A stretch of 40,356 bases of DNA from NCBI GenBank assembly GCA_003566155.1, contig PXEP01000099.1, positions 1 through 40,356 of the forward strand, given 5' to 3'. The translations under genes were made by a program, and so were the position numbers. The notes under the pieces are model-generated. The model was not told the DNA's origin and ran no database searches. It saw only the letters and a list, made by a program, of their open reading frames with translations. How positions within the stretch are numbered: the first letter of the stretch is position 1; every line of letters begins with the position of its first letter. This document shows, piece by piece, positions 23,010-31,925 of this stretch. This DNA is from Candidatus Acetothermia bacterium. GTDB taxonomy: Bacteria; Bipolaricaulota; Bipolaricaulia; Bipolaricaulales; Bipolaricaulaceae.

Positions 23010-23043
23010 GGCGGGAGCCGGTCCTGTGGGCCCGGCTCCCGCC
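23010..23043 (-). terminator. Strong intercistronic hairpin between the two secreted protein genes
   Basis: A perfect 12-bp stem GGCGGGAGCCGG / CCGGCTCCCGCC (23010-23021 with 23032-23043) has a 10-base loop. No T-run follows on either strand, so it may stabilise or process the transcript, or only partly terminate it. Confidence 0.5.
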
Positions 23044-23074
23044 TTACTGCTCAAGGAAGATCAGCCTGTTTGGT

Positions 23075-25264
23075 TCACTTATCCTCGCACACTTCGGGCG
23101 GGGCAGCCGGGAGGTCGTCGCAGATCGGTGTATCTGTGAGCCATCGTGCAACGATCTCCTTCAAGGTCTCATACTCGACCACATGCGGGTAACAGACGCG
23201 TGATATCTCTCCTCCCTCGAGCCAGAAGGCCACCGCGCGTTGCACCTGCTGGAACGTGATCCTGTCCGACAGCAGGAGGTCGATCTCCTCGGTTCTCACA
23301 TCCCAGCGGGATATGGCCACGATAACGTCCAGACACTCACTTAGCTCCACGCGATCGTCGCCGTGCACATCTACTTCCAGACACGGCCAGCCGGAGTCGA
23401 CGCGGCCAAACAAGTATTGGACGTCCTTCTGCTTCGGGTCCTTACTCGAGTAGTCCAGCTCGTGGTCGAACGGGACCTCCACTTCGTACACAACCTGCTT
23501 CGTCTGTCCCGCCTTCAAGGTGCCCAGGTACACCCACTGGTTCGCCGTCGGCTTGTATATGAACCCGGCGTTGTCCAGCGGCGTTACCTTCCAACCCGAG
23601 GGAAGTTCCTCGTCCAGCCCTACTCCCTTGACGTCCACATCGGAAGTGATCTCCACCTTGACCGTGAATCGGTTGCCAACGGGCTCGTCCTTATCATCGT
23701 AGAACCCAAGCACCACTCCCTGACATGGGATCGGCGTCCTTATGGTCCGCTCTGCCCTTAGGTTGGGCCGGGGCAGCTCGGGAAGCGCCTGATCGACCGG
23801 AACGCACGATTCGTGATGTGCGGCGATCTCCTTCAGCTTGGACAAGCTGATGCGCTCTCCACAGGTCTCTGGAACCGGGTCGTCCTTACGCCACAGCTCC
23901 GCCGCCCGCTGGAGTTGCTCCTTGGTGATCTCCTCAGAAAGCCTGAGATCGACTTTGTCTCCGCCAGGCTGCTCGGACTCTGGCGCCACCACAAGGTGGG
24001 CAATCGCTGTCAGCACAGACAGGCAGTCCGTGATCTCCACTTTGTACTCGCCTTCGATGGGGATCTCGAACTCCGGACTCTTCGCCTGGAAGTGGCCGTG
24101 GATTTCGATCTTGTAAGGCAGGCGCGAGAATTTCAGCTCCTCGGCCTTAGGCACGGTCACGTCGTACACGATCACCCGCTCTGTGCCCGCGCGAATCTGC
24201 TCCAGGAACACCCACTGCACATCCGGACGCCGGAACACAGCTCCGGCCGAATCAACCGGCGTTATGCTCCACCCCGTGGGCACTGTCTCCTGGAGACCAG
24301 CGCCGACCAGGTCTCGCTCAGCGCGTATGCGGACCTTCACCCTGAAGGTGGACCCGGGAAGCGCCTGGGTTGTGGAAATCGAACGCTCCACGGACACGGC
24401 TACATCTTCCACGACGACAGTGAACGATGTGGTGCTTTCGCCCCCTGCACTATCCACTGCAGTCAGCGTGACCTCATACGTTCCCGCCTCGGTATACGTG
24501 TGCCTTCCTTCGGGTTCGGTTGTGGTGCGCGCGGTACCGTCGCCAAAGTCCCACCGGAACTCCGCCCACTCAAGGTCGGGGTCAAGCTCGCTGCCCCTTG
24601 CGTCAAACGTCACTTCGTCGCGCACCCGCGGCTCGACCGGGCGGATTTCCAGCCGCGCCGTAGGTTGCACCCAGGGAAATCCCGTTATGGCGATCGTGTC
24701 CCGTCTGTTGAGTTGAATCCGTTCGGGGTTGGCGACATCGCCGGACAAGAAGTACAGGCGGTGTGCTTCCGGAAAGACCTCGGGCGTAATCCGCAGGTCG
24801 AACTGCTCGCCCAACGGTCCCAGAACTCCACCTGCCGAGCGGTTCCGCATCCAGAAGCCGCCCCATGACCACTCGGCACGTTCCCCCTCCAAATCGTAGA
24901 CGTTGTTCGGCCATACATCGGCCGGATCATCCTCCACGATCCATTCGGCCCGCCCAGGCACGTCCACGATCCGAAATTCGGCATCCACGCGGGGATCGCT
25001 GGGTCCGTGGATGATGAACAGGGGGAGCTGGCCATTGGGGTCCTCGTACACAAACAGCAAACTCTCCCCCCGTTCCACCAACGGGTTCTGGCTGCGACGT
25101 GCTCCCTCGTCGTAATCGTAGAAGCTACTGGCGGACACATTGCCCTTCAACGGGCGAAAGTCCTCCTCCACATCGGCCTGGCTCATCGTGTAATAGCCCC
25201 CCGCTGACAGCGGCAAGGCGAAAACCAGGACGACTACAGCCCACAGGCTGATCTTCCTTAACAT
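23075..25264 (-). CDS. Large secreted PKD-domain protein with a tandem duplicated module
   Basis: A 729-residue exported protein of unknown function. The signal peptide is MLRKISLWAVVVLVFALPLSAGG. Residues 25-200 are a unique N-terminal domain; 200-288 is a PKD domain with the hallmark WDFGDGT (238-244). Two copies of one module of about 200 residues follow (288-490 and 502-715). Each has a beta-sandwich with P-x-GW-x-x-TP-x-D-x-AG, an IEIHG or VDVHG strand, and a helical pair with the form L-S-x-x-I-T-x-x-Q-x-Q-R-A-x-x-x-W. The helical pair recalls dockerin-like Ca-independent segments but has no DxDxDG loops. Several conserved Cys (CLSVL/CLDVI, ETCGE/RVCYP) suggest disulfides. AAGGAGGTAAGG precedes ATG 25264. 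It is probably a surface or extracellular component. Confidence 0.85.
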   Translation of the reverse strand: MLRKISLWAVVVLVFALPLSAGGYYTMSQADVEEDFRPLKGNVSASSFYDYDEGARRSQNPLVERGESLLFVYEDPNGQLPLFIIHGPSDPRVDAEFRIVDVPGRAEWIVEDDPADVWPNNVYDLEGERAEWSWGGFWMRNRSAGGVLGPLGEQFDLRITPEVFPEAHRLYFLSGDVANPERIQLNRRDTIAITGFPWVQPTARLEIRPVEPRVRDEVTFDARGSELDPDLEWAEFRWDFGDGTARTTTEPEGRHTYTEAGTYEVTLTAVDSAGGESTTSFTVVVEDVAVSVERSISTTQALPGSTFRVKVRIRAERDLVGAGLQETVPTGWSITPVDSAGAVFRRPDVQWVFLEQIRAGTERVIVYDVTVPKAEELKFSRLPYKIEIHGHFQAKSPEFEIPIEGEYKVEITDCLSVLTAIAHLVVAPESEQPGGDKVDLRLSEEITKEQLQRAAELWRKDDPVPETCGERISLSKLKEIAAHHESCVPVDQALPELPRPNLRAERTIRTPIPCQGVVLGFYDDKDEPVGNRFTVKVEITSDVDVKGVGLDEELPSGWKVTPLDNAGFIYKPTANQWVYLGTLKAGQTKQVVYEVEVPFDHELDYSSKDPKQKDVQYLFGRVDSGWPCLEVDVHGDDRVELSECLDVIVAISRWDVRTEEIDLLLSDRITFQQVQRAVAFWLEGGEISRVCYPHVVEYETLKEIVARWLTDTPICDDLPAAPPEVCEDK

Positions 25265-25489
25265 CCTTACCTCCTTGCTCTCCTCTTCACCGGCGTACTA
25301 CCCTTTGCGTTCCAGGCCGGTGGTGCACAAAAGCCCCCACCGAACCTGGAGCACATGGCGTTCGCTCTAGGCTCGGCGCAGGGTACCTTAGGGTGGGAGC
25401 AAGGAGTAAGGAAGCGCGGGCCCCCCCTCGACCACACTTTGTCATGAGCGAAGGTGACACACGTCACCTTCGGCGGGGCTCGGCGGCCC
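25265..25489. other. Intergenic region between rplM and the large secreted protein
   Basis: No gene is seen in these 225 bases. They contain the 10-bp hairpin noted separately at 25449-25472 and the AAGGAGG ribosome-binding site of the secreted protein gene at the other end. No convincing -35/-10 pair was found; the minus ORF 25267-25545 has no family character. Confidence 0.5.
25449..25472 (-). terminator. Hairpin after rplM
   Basis: CGAAGGTGAC (25449-25458) pairs perfectly with GTCACCTTCG (25463-25472) with a 4-base loop, 17 bases after the rplM stop. No T-run follows, so termination efficiency is uncertain; the hairpin is nearly identical on both strands. Confidence 0.5.
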
Positions 25490-25933
25490 CTAAAGCTCCA
25501 GTACCTCCGGTGTTTGTGCCTGATGGGGGTGCTCGGGGCCGGCATATACCTTTAGCTTACGCAGCATGCGTCGGCCGAGTTTGTTCTTGGGAAGCATCCG
25601 TCGCACAGCGAGTCGTACGGGAAGAGCGGGGTGACGACCGCGCAATATCTCATAGGGAATTTCCTTGAGGTGTCCGATGTAACCTGAGTGCCGATAGTAC
25701 ATCTTCTGCTGCCACTTCTTCCCGGTCAGCTTCACTCGCTCGGCGTTGATAACGACTACGTAATCGCCCACATCGAAGTGCGGAGTGTAACAAGGCTTGT
25801 GTTTGCCCTGCAGTACCACAGCAAGCTTGGATGCCAGCCTCCCCAGCGGTTGGTCCGCAGCGTCAACCACGTACCACTTGCGCTCGAAGGTCGTACCCGC
25901 ATCCTCCTTCTTTGCCATATACGTCTTGTGCAT
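25490..25933 (-). CDS. rplM: 50S ribosomal protein L13
   Basis: L13 is an early-assembly large-subunit protein. The 147-residue product shows the family core: [59 protein letters not shown], and [32 protein letters not shown]. The tracked frame begins at 25999, but ATG 25933 with GAGGAGGAAACG gives the normal start with a short MAKK-like extension. In most bacteria rpsI (S9) follows directly; here a hairpin and an unrelated secreted-protein gene follow. Its own promoter lies in the gap after purA. Confidence 0.97.
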   Translation of the reverse strand: MHKTYMAKKEDAGTTFERKWYVVDAADQPLGRLASKLAVVLQGKHKPCYTPHFDVGDYVVVINAERVKLTGKKWQQKMYYRHSGYIGHLKEIPYEILRGRHPALPVRLAVRRMLPKNKLGRRMLRKLKVYAGPEHPHQAQTPEVLEL

Positions 25934-25955
25934 CGTTTCCTCCTCACCGACACGC

Positions 25956-25983
25956 ATTATAGACTCCACTTGCATCGCCTCAA
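25956..25983 (-). promoter_or_regulatory. Promoter of rplM
   Basis: On the minus strand TTGAGG (25983-25978) and a perfect TATAAT (25961-25956) are separated by 16 bases, between the purA stop and the rplM start. The predicted transcript begins about 15 bases before the rplM ATG. Confidence 0.75.
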
Positions 25984-25995
25984 GCCCGTGAGCTG

Positions 25996-27249
25996 TCAAT
26001 CGATCACCACAATCTCTTCCTCAGCAGGACCAACGCCCACAAGGCTCACGCGAACGCCGACAAAATCCCCCACCAAGGACAACAGGCGCCGCGCAGCCCG
26101 CGGCAGTTCGTCCTCGCACCGCGTTCCGCCAATGTCCTCGTTCCAGCCTGGGAGCGACTCATATACCGGCGCGACAGATGACAGCTCTCTGCTCGCAGCC
26201 GGGAAATCCTCCACAGTTCCGGCGCTCGTTCGGTAGGCCACGCAGAGGTTCACCTCCGACAGGCCGCTCAGCACATCGAGTTTGGTGAGCGCCAACCCGG
26301 TGAACCCATTGATTCTGCATGCGTATCTGAGCGCCACCAGATCCAACCATCCGCAACGCCGTGGCCGCCCGGTCGTGGTACCGTACTCCCCCCCTCGTTC
26401 CCGTAGTTGTTCACCCGCTGCTCCATTATCTTCACTGGGGAAAGGACCTTCTCCCACCCGCGTAGTGTAGGCCTTGACCACCCCGATGACCTCGGTCAGC
26501 TGCTCCGACCTAATCCCCGTCCCCCAGCCCACACCGTGCACCGTGGTGCTGGAGGATGTGACATAAGGATAGGTGCCCCAATCCAGGTCCAGCAAAGTCC
26601 CTTGCGCACCTTCGAAGATCACTCGGCGTCCGCTGGCCAATGCAGCTTCCACTTCAGCGCGCATATCTCCAACCTGTTCGCGTGCCTGTTCATTAAACTC
26701 CTGCAAATCCCGCAGCACCTTTTCAACATCGTATGGATCTTTGCATCCTGCGGCTTCCAGTTCAGCGATCCCTGCCCCCAAAGCTGCGCGAACCGTGTCC
26801 TCCTCGTCTAGCTCACCCAGGCGAAGTCCCCTGCGACCCGCGCGGTCTTCGTAGCAGGGGCCGATGCCGCGGCATGTTGTGCCGATCCGCTGCGCACTGC
26901 CTTGCACCTGTTCACGCAGCTTGTGGTGGGGAAGGATCAGGTGAACGCGGTCGGAAAACCCCAGCTTAGGCCGCGGCCTGCCTTGAGCCTCCAGGGCAGC
27001 CAGCTCGTCCTGCAAGGTCCACGGGTCGATCACCATCCCGTGGCCAAGTACTCCCTTGCAGCCCTCGTGCAGCGTACCGACGGGGATATGGTGTAGTTTG
27101 GCAGTTCCGTGCCGGTCCTTGACCGTATGGCCGGCGTTCGGTCCCCCATTGAACCGGACGGTGTAGTGGGCGTCCCGGGCCAAGAAATGTGTAATCTTGC
27201 CTTTTGCTTCGTCCCCCCACTGTGCTCCGATAACGGCCGTGGTCATCAT
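25996..27249 (-). CDS. purA: Adenylosuccinate synthetase
   Basis: PurA uses GTP to join IMP and aspartate into adenylosuccinate, the first committed step to AMP. The 417-residue protein has the N-terminal phosphate loop [10 protein letters not shown] (Ala where Gly is usual, catalytic Asp and Lys intact), [11 protein letters not shown] with the catalytic His, [38 protein letters not shown], and [14 protein letters not shown]. It starts three bases after the ileS stop, at ATG 27249 or 27246, with only a weak ribosome-binding site, so translation is probably coupled to ileS. PurB, the next enzyme, is encoded upstream of ileS in the same direction. Confidence 0.96.
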   Translation of the reverse strand: MMTTAVIGAQWGDEAKGKITHFLARDAHYTVRFNGGPNAGHTVKDRHGTAKLHHIPVGTLHEGCKGVLGHGMVIDPWTLQDELAALEAQGRPRPKLGFSDRVHLILPHHKLREQVQGSAQRIGTTCRGIGPCYEDRAGRRGLRLGELDEEDTVRAALGAGIAELEAAGCKDPYDVEKVLRDLQEFNEQAREQVGDMRAEVEAALASGRRVIFEGAQGTLLDLDWGTYPYVTSSSTTVHGVGWGTGIRSEQLTEVIGVVKAYTTRVGEGPFPSEDNGAAGEQLRERGGEYGTTTGRPRRCGWLDLVALRYACRINGFTGLALTKLDVLSGLSEVNLCVAYRTSAGTVEDFPAASRELSSVAPVYESLPGWNEDIGGTRCEDELPRAARRLLSLVGDFVGVRVSLVGVGPAEEEIVVID

Positions 27250-27252
27250 CGC

Positions 27253-30200
27253 TCACTCGACAACACGGCGCAGGGAAACCCTTCCCCGTCGGTTCCCCAA
27301 CGCGAGTTCTGTGTCGTATTCCGGCCCATCCATTGTCCCTTCCCACATGCGTACCGCCAGCACCTCCTGGGCCACACGTTCTTCGTGCTCCGACACGAGG
27401 GGGCTCCAGTCTCCCTGATGCGCCAGTTCGATCCGATCGGTCACGTGGAAACCGGCATCCTTGCGCGCCAGCTGCAGTCGGTGAACAAGCTCCCGGAGCT
27501 CCCCTTCCACCCGCAGCTCGTCGTCTATGCGCACATCCAACGCCACGCCACAGTCGTCGTCCTCCGTAACGACGAACCCCTCTCTCGCCGTCCAGCTCAC
27601 CTTCACATCCTCGGGAAGCAGTTCCACACGCTCACTGTCCAGCTCCACAACCCATCTGCCTCGACTCTCTAGAGCGTTGATCACCTCCCGCGCATCTGCG
27701 CGGTTCAGGGCTTTCGCCGCGGGCCCGGCTTGCGGACCCAGGCGCGGCCCCAGGTGCTTGAAGTCCGGCTTCACCTCGGGCACGCGGAAATCCCCCAGCT
27801 CGGCCCCCGCCCTGACCTCCTTCACGTTCAGTTCCTGGCACACCAACTGCCATAGTTCAGGTGAGAGCGTAGCCTCGCCGGAGACATGAAGAGCCCGCAG
27901 CGGCTGTCGCACCTTAACCTGGCCTGCATTACGAGCCGCAAGCCCCAACGAAACAATCCCTCGCGCCCTTTCCATTTCGTCCTCCAGGGCCGTATCCCGC
28001 TGTTCAAATGCAGGCCACGGAGCTAGGTGTACAGAAAGCAGGTCCTCCGAACGCCTGAGGGACTGCCATATAGCCTCCGCCAAGAACGGCATCACCGGCG
28101 CCAGCATCTGACTCAGCGCTTTCATCGCCCCGTACAGGGCCTCGTAGGCGCTCCGCTTGTCCTCGTCTATCCCCTCGCCCCAGAATCGGGGCCGGGCCAG
28201 CCTGATGTACCAGTTGGACAAATCGTCCACGTAGCGCTCCAAGGTGCGACAGGCCTCCACGATCCTGAACTCATCCAACGCTTGGCTTGCCTCCGCCGCC
28301 GCCCCTGCGGTGCGGGACACAAGCCATCGGTCCAATGCCGGGCGCTCCGCCGGTGGCTGCCCCGAAGGGGCGAACCCATCGATGCCCGCATAGAGAGACA
28401 GAAAATCGTGGCAATGCCGGATCGTCTCCAAGAAGCGGAACCGTGCCCCCTTCACACCATCCTCGGACAGTCGCCGCTCCGACCACGGAGCCGACTCCGC
28501 AGCCAGATACCATCTGATCGCATCAGCCCCATGTTTGTCCGCAAGCGGAAGGGCATCGAGGACGTTACCCCGAGATTTGCTCATCTTGTGCCCGTCCGCG
28601 TCCAAGCCCATCCCGGTGACCAACACGTTGCGATAGCACCCCTCGCCATAGAGCAGCACGCTGGTGGCAAGCAACGTGTAGAACCACCCTCGAGTCTGGT
28701 CCAATGCCTCACAGATGAAATCCGCGGGGAAGGCATCGCTGAATTGATCTTGGTTTTCGAACGGGTAATGCCACTGCGCTGTGTGCATGCTACCCGAGTC
28801 GAACCACGTATCGAGCACATACGGAACGCGCCGCATTTGTCCGCCGCACGACTCGCAGCCTAACACCACCCGATCTACATACGGGCGGTGGAGCTCCACA
28901 GATGCCGCCAGTTTCTGATCCTCCGCCCTTCGCACGAGTTCGTCCCGCGAACCGACAACCGTGTGTGAATCACAGCTCGCACATATCCATACCGGAAGCG
29001 GAGTTCCCCAGAACCGATCCCGCGATAGCGCCCAATCCCGTAGTGAGGAGAGGAAATCTCCCAATCGCCCCCGCCCCACGTGCTCCGGGTACCAGTTCAC
29101 CTGGGAGTTGGCCTCCAGAAGCTCGTCCTTCACCTGCGTGGTGGCCACAAACCACGAGTCCAGAGCGTAGTAAAGTAGAGGTGTGTCACAGCGCCAGCAG
29201 AAGGGATAATCGTGTTGATACGATTCTGAGCGCAGCAGAAGCCCCCGCTTGGCCAGATCGTCCACCAATTGCGCGTCGGCATCCTTGACGAACGCACCTT
29301 CTACCAACGGCAGCTCCTCGGTGAACCTGCCCGTGCGGTCCACGGGCTGTACCAGCGGAAGCCGTTCCTGCTGGCCCAGACGGTGGTCCTCCTCACCAAA
29401 CGCAGGTGCTATATGCACTACGCCAGTTCCTTCGCCCATGGTCACGAAGTCCGCCCCCACCACCCGATACGCCGCGGGATCGTCGGACAGCCGGTACAGC
29501 GGCTCATAGGTGCTGCCCGCCAGGCCTTCCCCACGGATCTCGCCTACCACGCGAACCTTCTCGCCCAACACCTCCTGCACACGCGCCGCTCCCAGGATCA
29601 GATACTCTCCCTCGTGCTCCACAACCGCGTAGTCAGCCTCCGGGTCCACCGCCGCCGCTACGTTGGCCGGCAGCGTCCAAGGCGTCGTAGTCCACACCAA
29701 CAGCGAAACAGAAACCGTTGTTGCATCACCGGTCGTCCGTTCCCTCACCAGTTTGCTGAGCTCCTCTCTCTCATGCAGCCGCAGGCGGACGAAAACCGAA
29801 GGATCCTCAACTTCTGCATATCCTTGAGCTACCTCGTGCGAGGAAAGCCCCGTGCCGCACCGGGGGCAGTAGGGAAGGATCTTGTGGCCTCGATACAGCC
29901 TCCCCGCTTCGTGAATGGTCTTTAGTTCCCACCACAGGGTTTCTATGTAATCGTCGGTATAGGTCATGTAGGGGTGGTCGGTATCGATCCACAACCCCAA
30001 GCGGCGCATCATCGCTTCCCACTCGCGGATATAGCCTTCTACGGAGGACTTGCAGGCCTCGATAAATCGCTCGATGCCGTAGGTCTCTATGTCCTGTTTG
30101 CTGGCCAACCCCAGGTGTCGCTCCACTTCCAGCTCCACCGGAAGGCCATGGCAATCCCATCCCGCCTTACGTCCCACGTAGTACCCGCGCATTGTTTTGT

Positions 30201-30408
30201 AGCGCGGATACAAGTCCTTATACACGCGCGGCATCAGATGGCCAAAGTGCGGTCGTCCGTTAGCCGTAGGCGGACCTTCGTAGAACACAAACCGTGGACC
30301 GTTCCGCGTTCGATTAAGCGACTGTTGGAAGATCCCGTTGTCTTCCCAGAACGCGAGTACCTCTGCTTCCCGCGCCGCGGGATCTTCCCGCAACCTATCA
30401 AAGCTCAC
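27253..30408 (-). CDS. ileS: Isoleucyl-tRNA synthetase (large, eukaryote-like form)
   Basis: A 1051-residue class I synthetase that charges tRNA-Ile. It contains the HIGH-equivalent HFGH near residue 54, GWDCHGLPVE, an editing domain (TTTPWTLPANVAAAV region), a CESCGGQMRRVPYVLDTWFDSG zinc/knob segment, and KMSKSRGN near residue 607, followed by a long C-terminal region. The general style (HFGHLMPRVYKDLYPRYKTM) is that of the eukaryote-like type, which in other bacteria is linked with mupirocin tolerance; this is family knowledge and was not tested. GTG 30408 is preceded by AAGGAGGAGCC. A TATAAT promoter and a structured leader of about 140 bases lie upstream. purA follows after three bases. 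Confidence 0.97.
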   Translation of the reverse strand: MSFDRLREDPAAREAEVLAFWEDNGIFQQSLNRTRNGPRFVFYEGPPTANGRPHFGHLMPRVYKDLYPRYKTMRGYYVGRKAGWDCHGLPVELEVERHLGLASKQDIETYGIERFIEACKSSVEGYIREWEAMMRRLGLWIDTDHPYMTYTDDYIETLWWELKTIHEAGRLYRGHKILPYCPRCGTGLSSHEVAQGYAEVEDPSVFVRLRLHEREELSKLVRERTTGDATTVSVSLLVWTTTPWTLPANVAAAVDPEADYAVVEHEGEYLILGAARVQEVLGEKVRVVGEIRGEGLAGSTYEPLYRLSDDPAAYRVVGADFVTMGEGTGVVHIAPAFGEEDHRLGQQERLPLVQPVDRTGRFTEELPLVEGAFVKDADAQLVDDLAKRGLLLRSESYQHDYPFCWRCDTPLLYYALDSWFVATTQVKDELLEANSQVNWYPEHVGRGRLGDFLSSLRDWALSRDRFWGTPLPVWICASCDSHTVVGSRDELVRRAEDQKLAASVELHRPYVDRVVLGCESCGGQMRRVPYVLDTWFDSGSMHTAQWHYPFENQDQFSDAFPADFICEALDQTRGWFYTLLATSVLLYGEGCYRNVLVTGMGLDADGHKMSKSRGNVLDALPLADKHGADAIRWYLAAESAPWSERRLSEDGVKGARFRFLETIRHCHDFLSLYAGIDGFAPSGQPPAERPALDRWLVSRTAGAAAEASQALDEFRIVEACRTLERYVDDLSNWYIRLARPRFWGEGIDEDKRSAYEALYGAMKALSQMLAPVMPFLAEAIWQSLRRSEDLLSVHLAPWPAFEQRDTALEDEMERARGIVSLGLAARNAGQVKVRQPLRALHVSGEATLSPELWQLVCQELNVKEVRAGAELGDFRVPEVKPDFKHLGPRLGPQAGPAAKALNRADAREVINALESRGRWVVELDSERVELLPEDVKVSWTAREGFVVTEDDDCGVALDVRIDDELRVEGELRELVHRLQLARKDAGFHVTDRIELAHQGDWSPLVSEHEERVAQEVLAVRMWEGTMDGPEYDTELALGNRRGRVSLRRVVE

Positions 30409-30597
30409 CGGCTCCTCCTTGAAACAATCACTGGTAAATGCAACACGAGCCCATCGCCATCAGAACAATCGTCTGCTACCCCCAGAGAGCCCCCTAGGAG
30501 GGGGCAATATGGCGCCAGGCTCGTAGTCGCTCAGTCATCGGTACCTCCTCGGCATTATACCAGCGCCCCACTGGAAGGCATCCTCGCCGCCCGTCGC
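30409..30597 (-). promoter_or_regulatory. ileS promoter and structured leader
   Basis: On the minus strand an extended -10 element TGGTATAAT has its TATAAT at 30559-30554; the -35 is weak. The leader to GTG 30408 contains a 6-bp hairpin GCCCCC/GGGGGC (30505-30500 with 30494-30489), a second GGGGG (30483-30479) that could compete for the same CCCCC, and a long-range perfect 7-base match ACGAGCC (30524-30518) with GGCTCGT (30451-30445) enclosing both. A 14-codon frame MTERLRAWRHIAPS with stop (30538-30494) ends inside the small hairpin. No T-box consensus (GGUGGNACCGCG) is present. The region is probably regulatory; the mechanism is unknown. Confidence 0.5.
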
Positions 30598-31884
30598 TCA
30601 CTCCACCAGACCGGTGCGCTTGAAATTGGTGTCCAGTTTGCCCAGGAGTTCTGACAGGCGAAATATGCGCGCGCGCTCCTCGGCGGACAGCTTGCTCGAT
30701 ACCTCCGGATCCTCAGCCGCGAGTTCGGACAGATCTCTGCCCTGAGCCACAGCCCGCATAGCCAATCTACGGACCCGTGTGTGCGCCGCGCGGCGACTCA
30801 TCCCCGCTCGGACCAGCGCCAACAACAACCCCTCGGAAAACGGAAGCCCTTGGGCGGCCGTAATACGCTTGCGCATCTCCTCTTCGTGAACCTGCAGCCC
30901 GCTTATCAAGCCGCGACCTCGCGTAAGCATGAAATCGGCAACGGTAAATGTTTGCGGGAGCATCATGCGTTCCACGGACGAATGCGACATATCCCGCTCG
31001 TTCCACAGGGCGATGTTCTCCAGAGCGGGTACAATACAAGAACGCAGCAGTCTCGCCAATCCGCACAATCGCTCCGACAGAATGGGGTTCTGCTTGTGCG
31101 GCATCGCCGAGGACCCCTCCGGTCTGAACTCCGACACCTCCCCCAACTCCGTTCGCGACAGGTGTCGGATCTCAAACGCTATCGTTTCCACCACGGTCCC
31201 CGCCGCCGCTGCCGCGAACACCCCTTCGGCATGCCGGTCTCGGGGCACTACCTGGCCGGCGGGCACGCATGCCTTAAGCCCCAACTCCGCAAGAGCCCGT
31301 TCCTCCGCCTCCGGTGGGAAGTAGGCGTAGGTACCGACAGCCCCCGCAAGCTTCCCCACCGCCACTGTCTCCCGCGCCCCAGCCAACCGTTCGCCTGCAC
31401 GGGTCAGCATGTCCAGCCAGCTCAGGGCCTTCAGCCCCAGAGTGGTCGGCTCAGCCCACTGGCCGTGGGTGCGCCCGACGATAGGAGTCCGCCGATAGCG
31501 CCGGGCAAAGCTCCTCAGCTCCTCCTGGAGCGCGTTGGCCTTCTCTTGCAGGATGCCGACTGCGTCCCGCAGAACCAACGCCAGTGCCGTGTCCTTCACG
31601 TCGGAGGAGGTAAGTCCGTAGTGCACCCATCTCGCCTCGGGGCCGACCTGTTCCTCCACTACCCATAAGAATGCCACCAGGTCGTGGCCCACCTCTTTCT
31701 CCATCGCCAGCAAGCGGTCCACGTCAACGCTGGCCTTTGTCCGGACCGCCTCCGCAGTCCCCTGAGGGACCACCTCCACACTCTCCAGCGCTCGCAACGC
31801 AGCCAACTCCACTTCAAGCCAGCGGTTGTACTGAGTCTCCAGAGTCCATAACTCCCGCATCGGGGAAAGAGCGTAACGTTCCAT
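30598..31884 (-). CDS. purB: Adenylosuccinate lyase
   Basis: PurB cleaves adenylosuccinate to AMP and SAICAR to AICAR, both releasing fumarate. The protein of about 428 residues begins MERYALSPMRELW, the typical start, and has TSSDVKDTALAL, GRTHGQWAEPTTLG and the fumarase/aspartase-superfamily signature GSSAMPHKQNP. ATG 31884 is chosen by homology; the frame is open to GTG 31920, and neither has a strong ribosome-binding site. It follows radC (stop 31926) closely, so translation may be coupled. ileS follows after a promoter-containing gap. Confidence 0.95.
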   Translation of the reverse strand: MERYALSPMRELWTLETQYNRWLEVELAALRALESVEVVPQGTAEAVRTKASVDVDRLLAMEKEVGHDLVAFLWVVEEQVGPEARWVHYGLTSSDVKDTALALVLRDAVGILQEKANALQEELRSFARRYRRTPIVGRTHGQWAEPTTLGLKALSWLDMLTRAGERLAGARETVAVGKLAGAVGTYAYFPPEAEERALAELGLKACVPAGQVVPRDRHAEGVFAAAAAGTVVETIAFEIRHLSRTELGEVSEFRPEGSSAMPHKQNPILSERLCGLARLLRSCIVPALENIALWNERDMSHSSVERMMLPQTFTVADFMLTRGRGLISGLQVHEEEMRKRITAAQGLPFSEGLLLALVRAGMSRRAAHTRVRRLAMRAVAQGRDLSELAAEDPEVSSKLSAEERARIFRLSELLGKLDTNFKRTGLVE

Positions 31885-31925
31885 AGCTAGGTCAAGGTAC
31901 TCCCACCGGGCGCCCTGCACAACCC

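Noticed and set aside
23813-24868. 351-codon plus-strand frame
   Set aside because: It lies wholly antisense to the large secreted PKD protein, whose frame, signal peptide and repeats are clear; no ribosome-binding site or motif.
28027-28863. 278-codon plus-strand frame
   Set aside because: Antisense shadow of ileS with no motifs.
30409-30560. T-box riboswitch in front of ileS
   Set aside because: GGTACCG occurs near the 5' end, but the T-box consensus and its position near the 3' antiterminator are missing, and no specifier loop could be built.
30781-31668. 295-codon plus-strand frame
   Set aside because: Antisense shadow of purB; translation is His/Gln/Arg-rich without recognisable domains.
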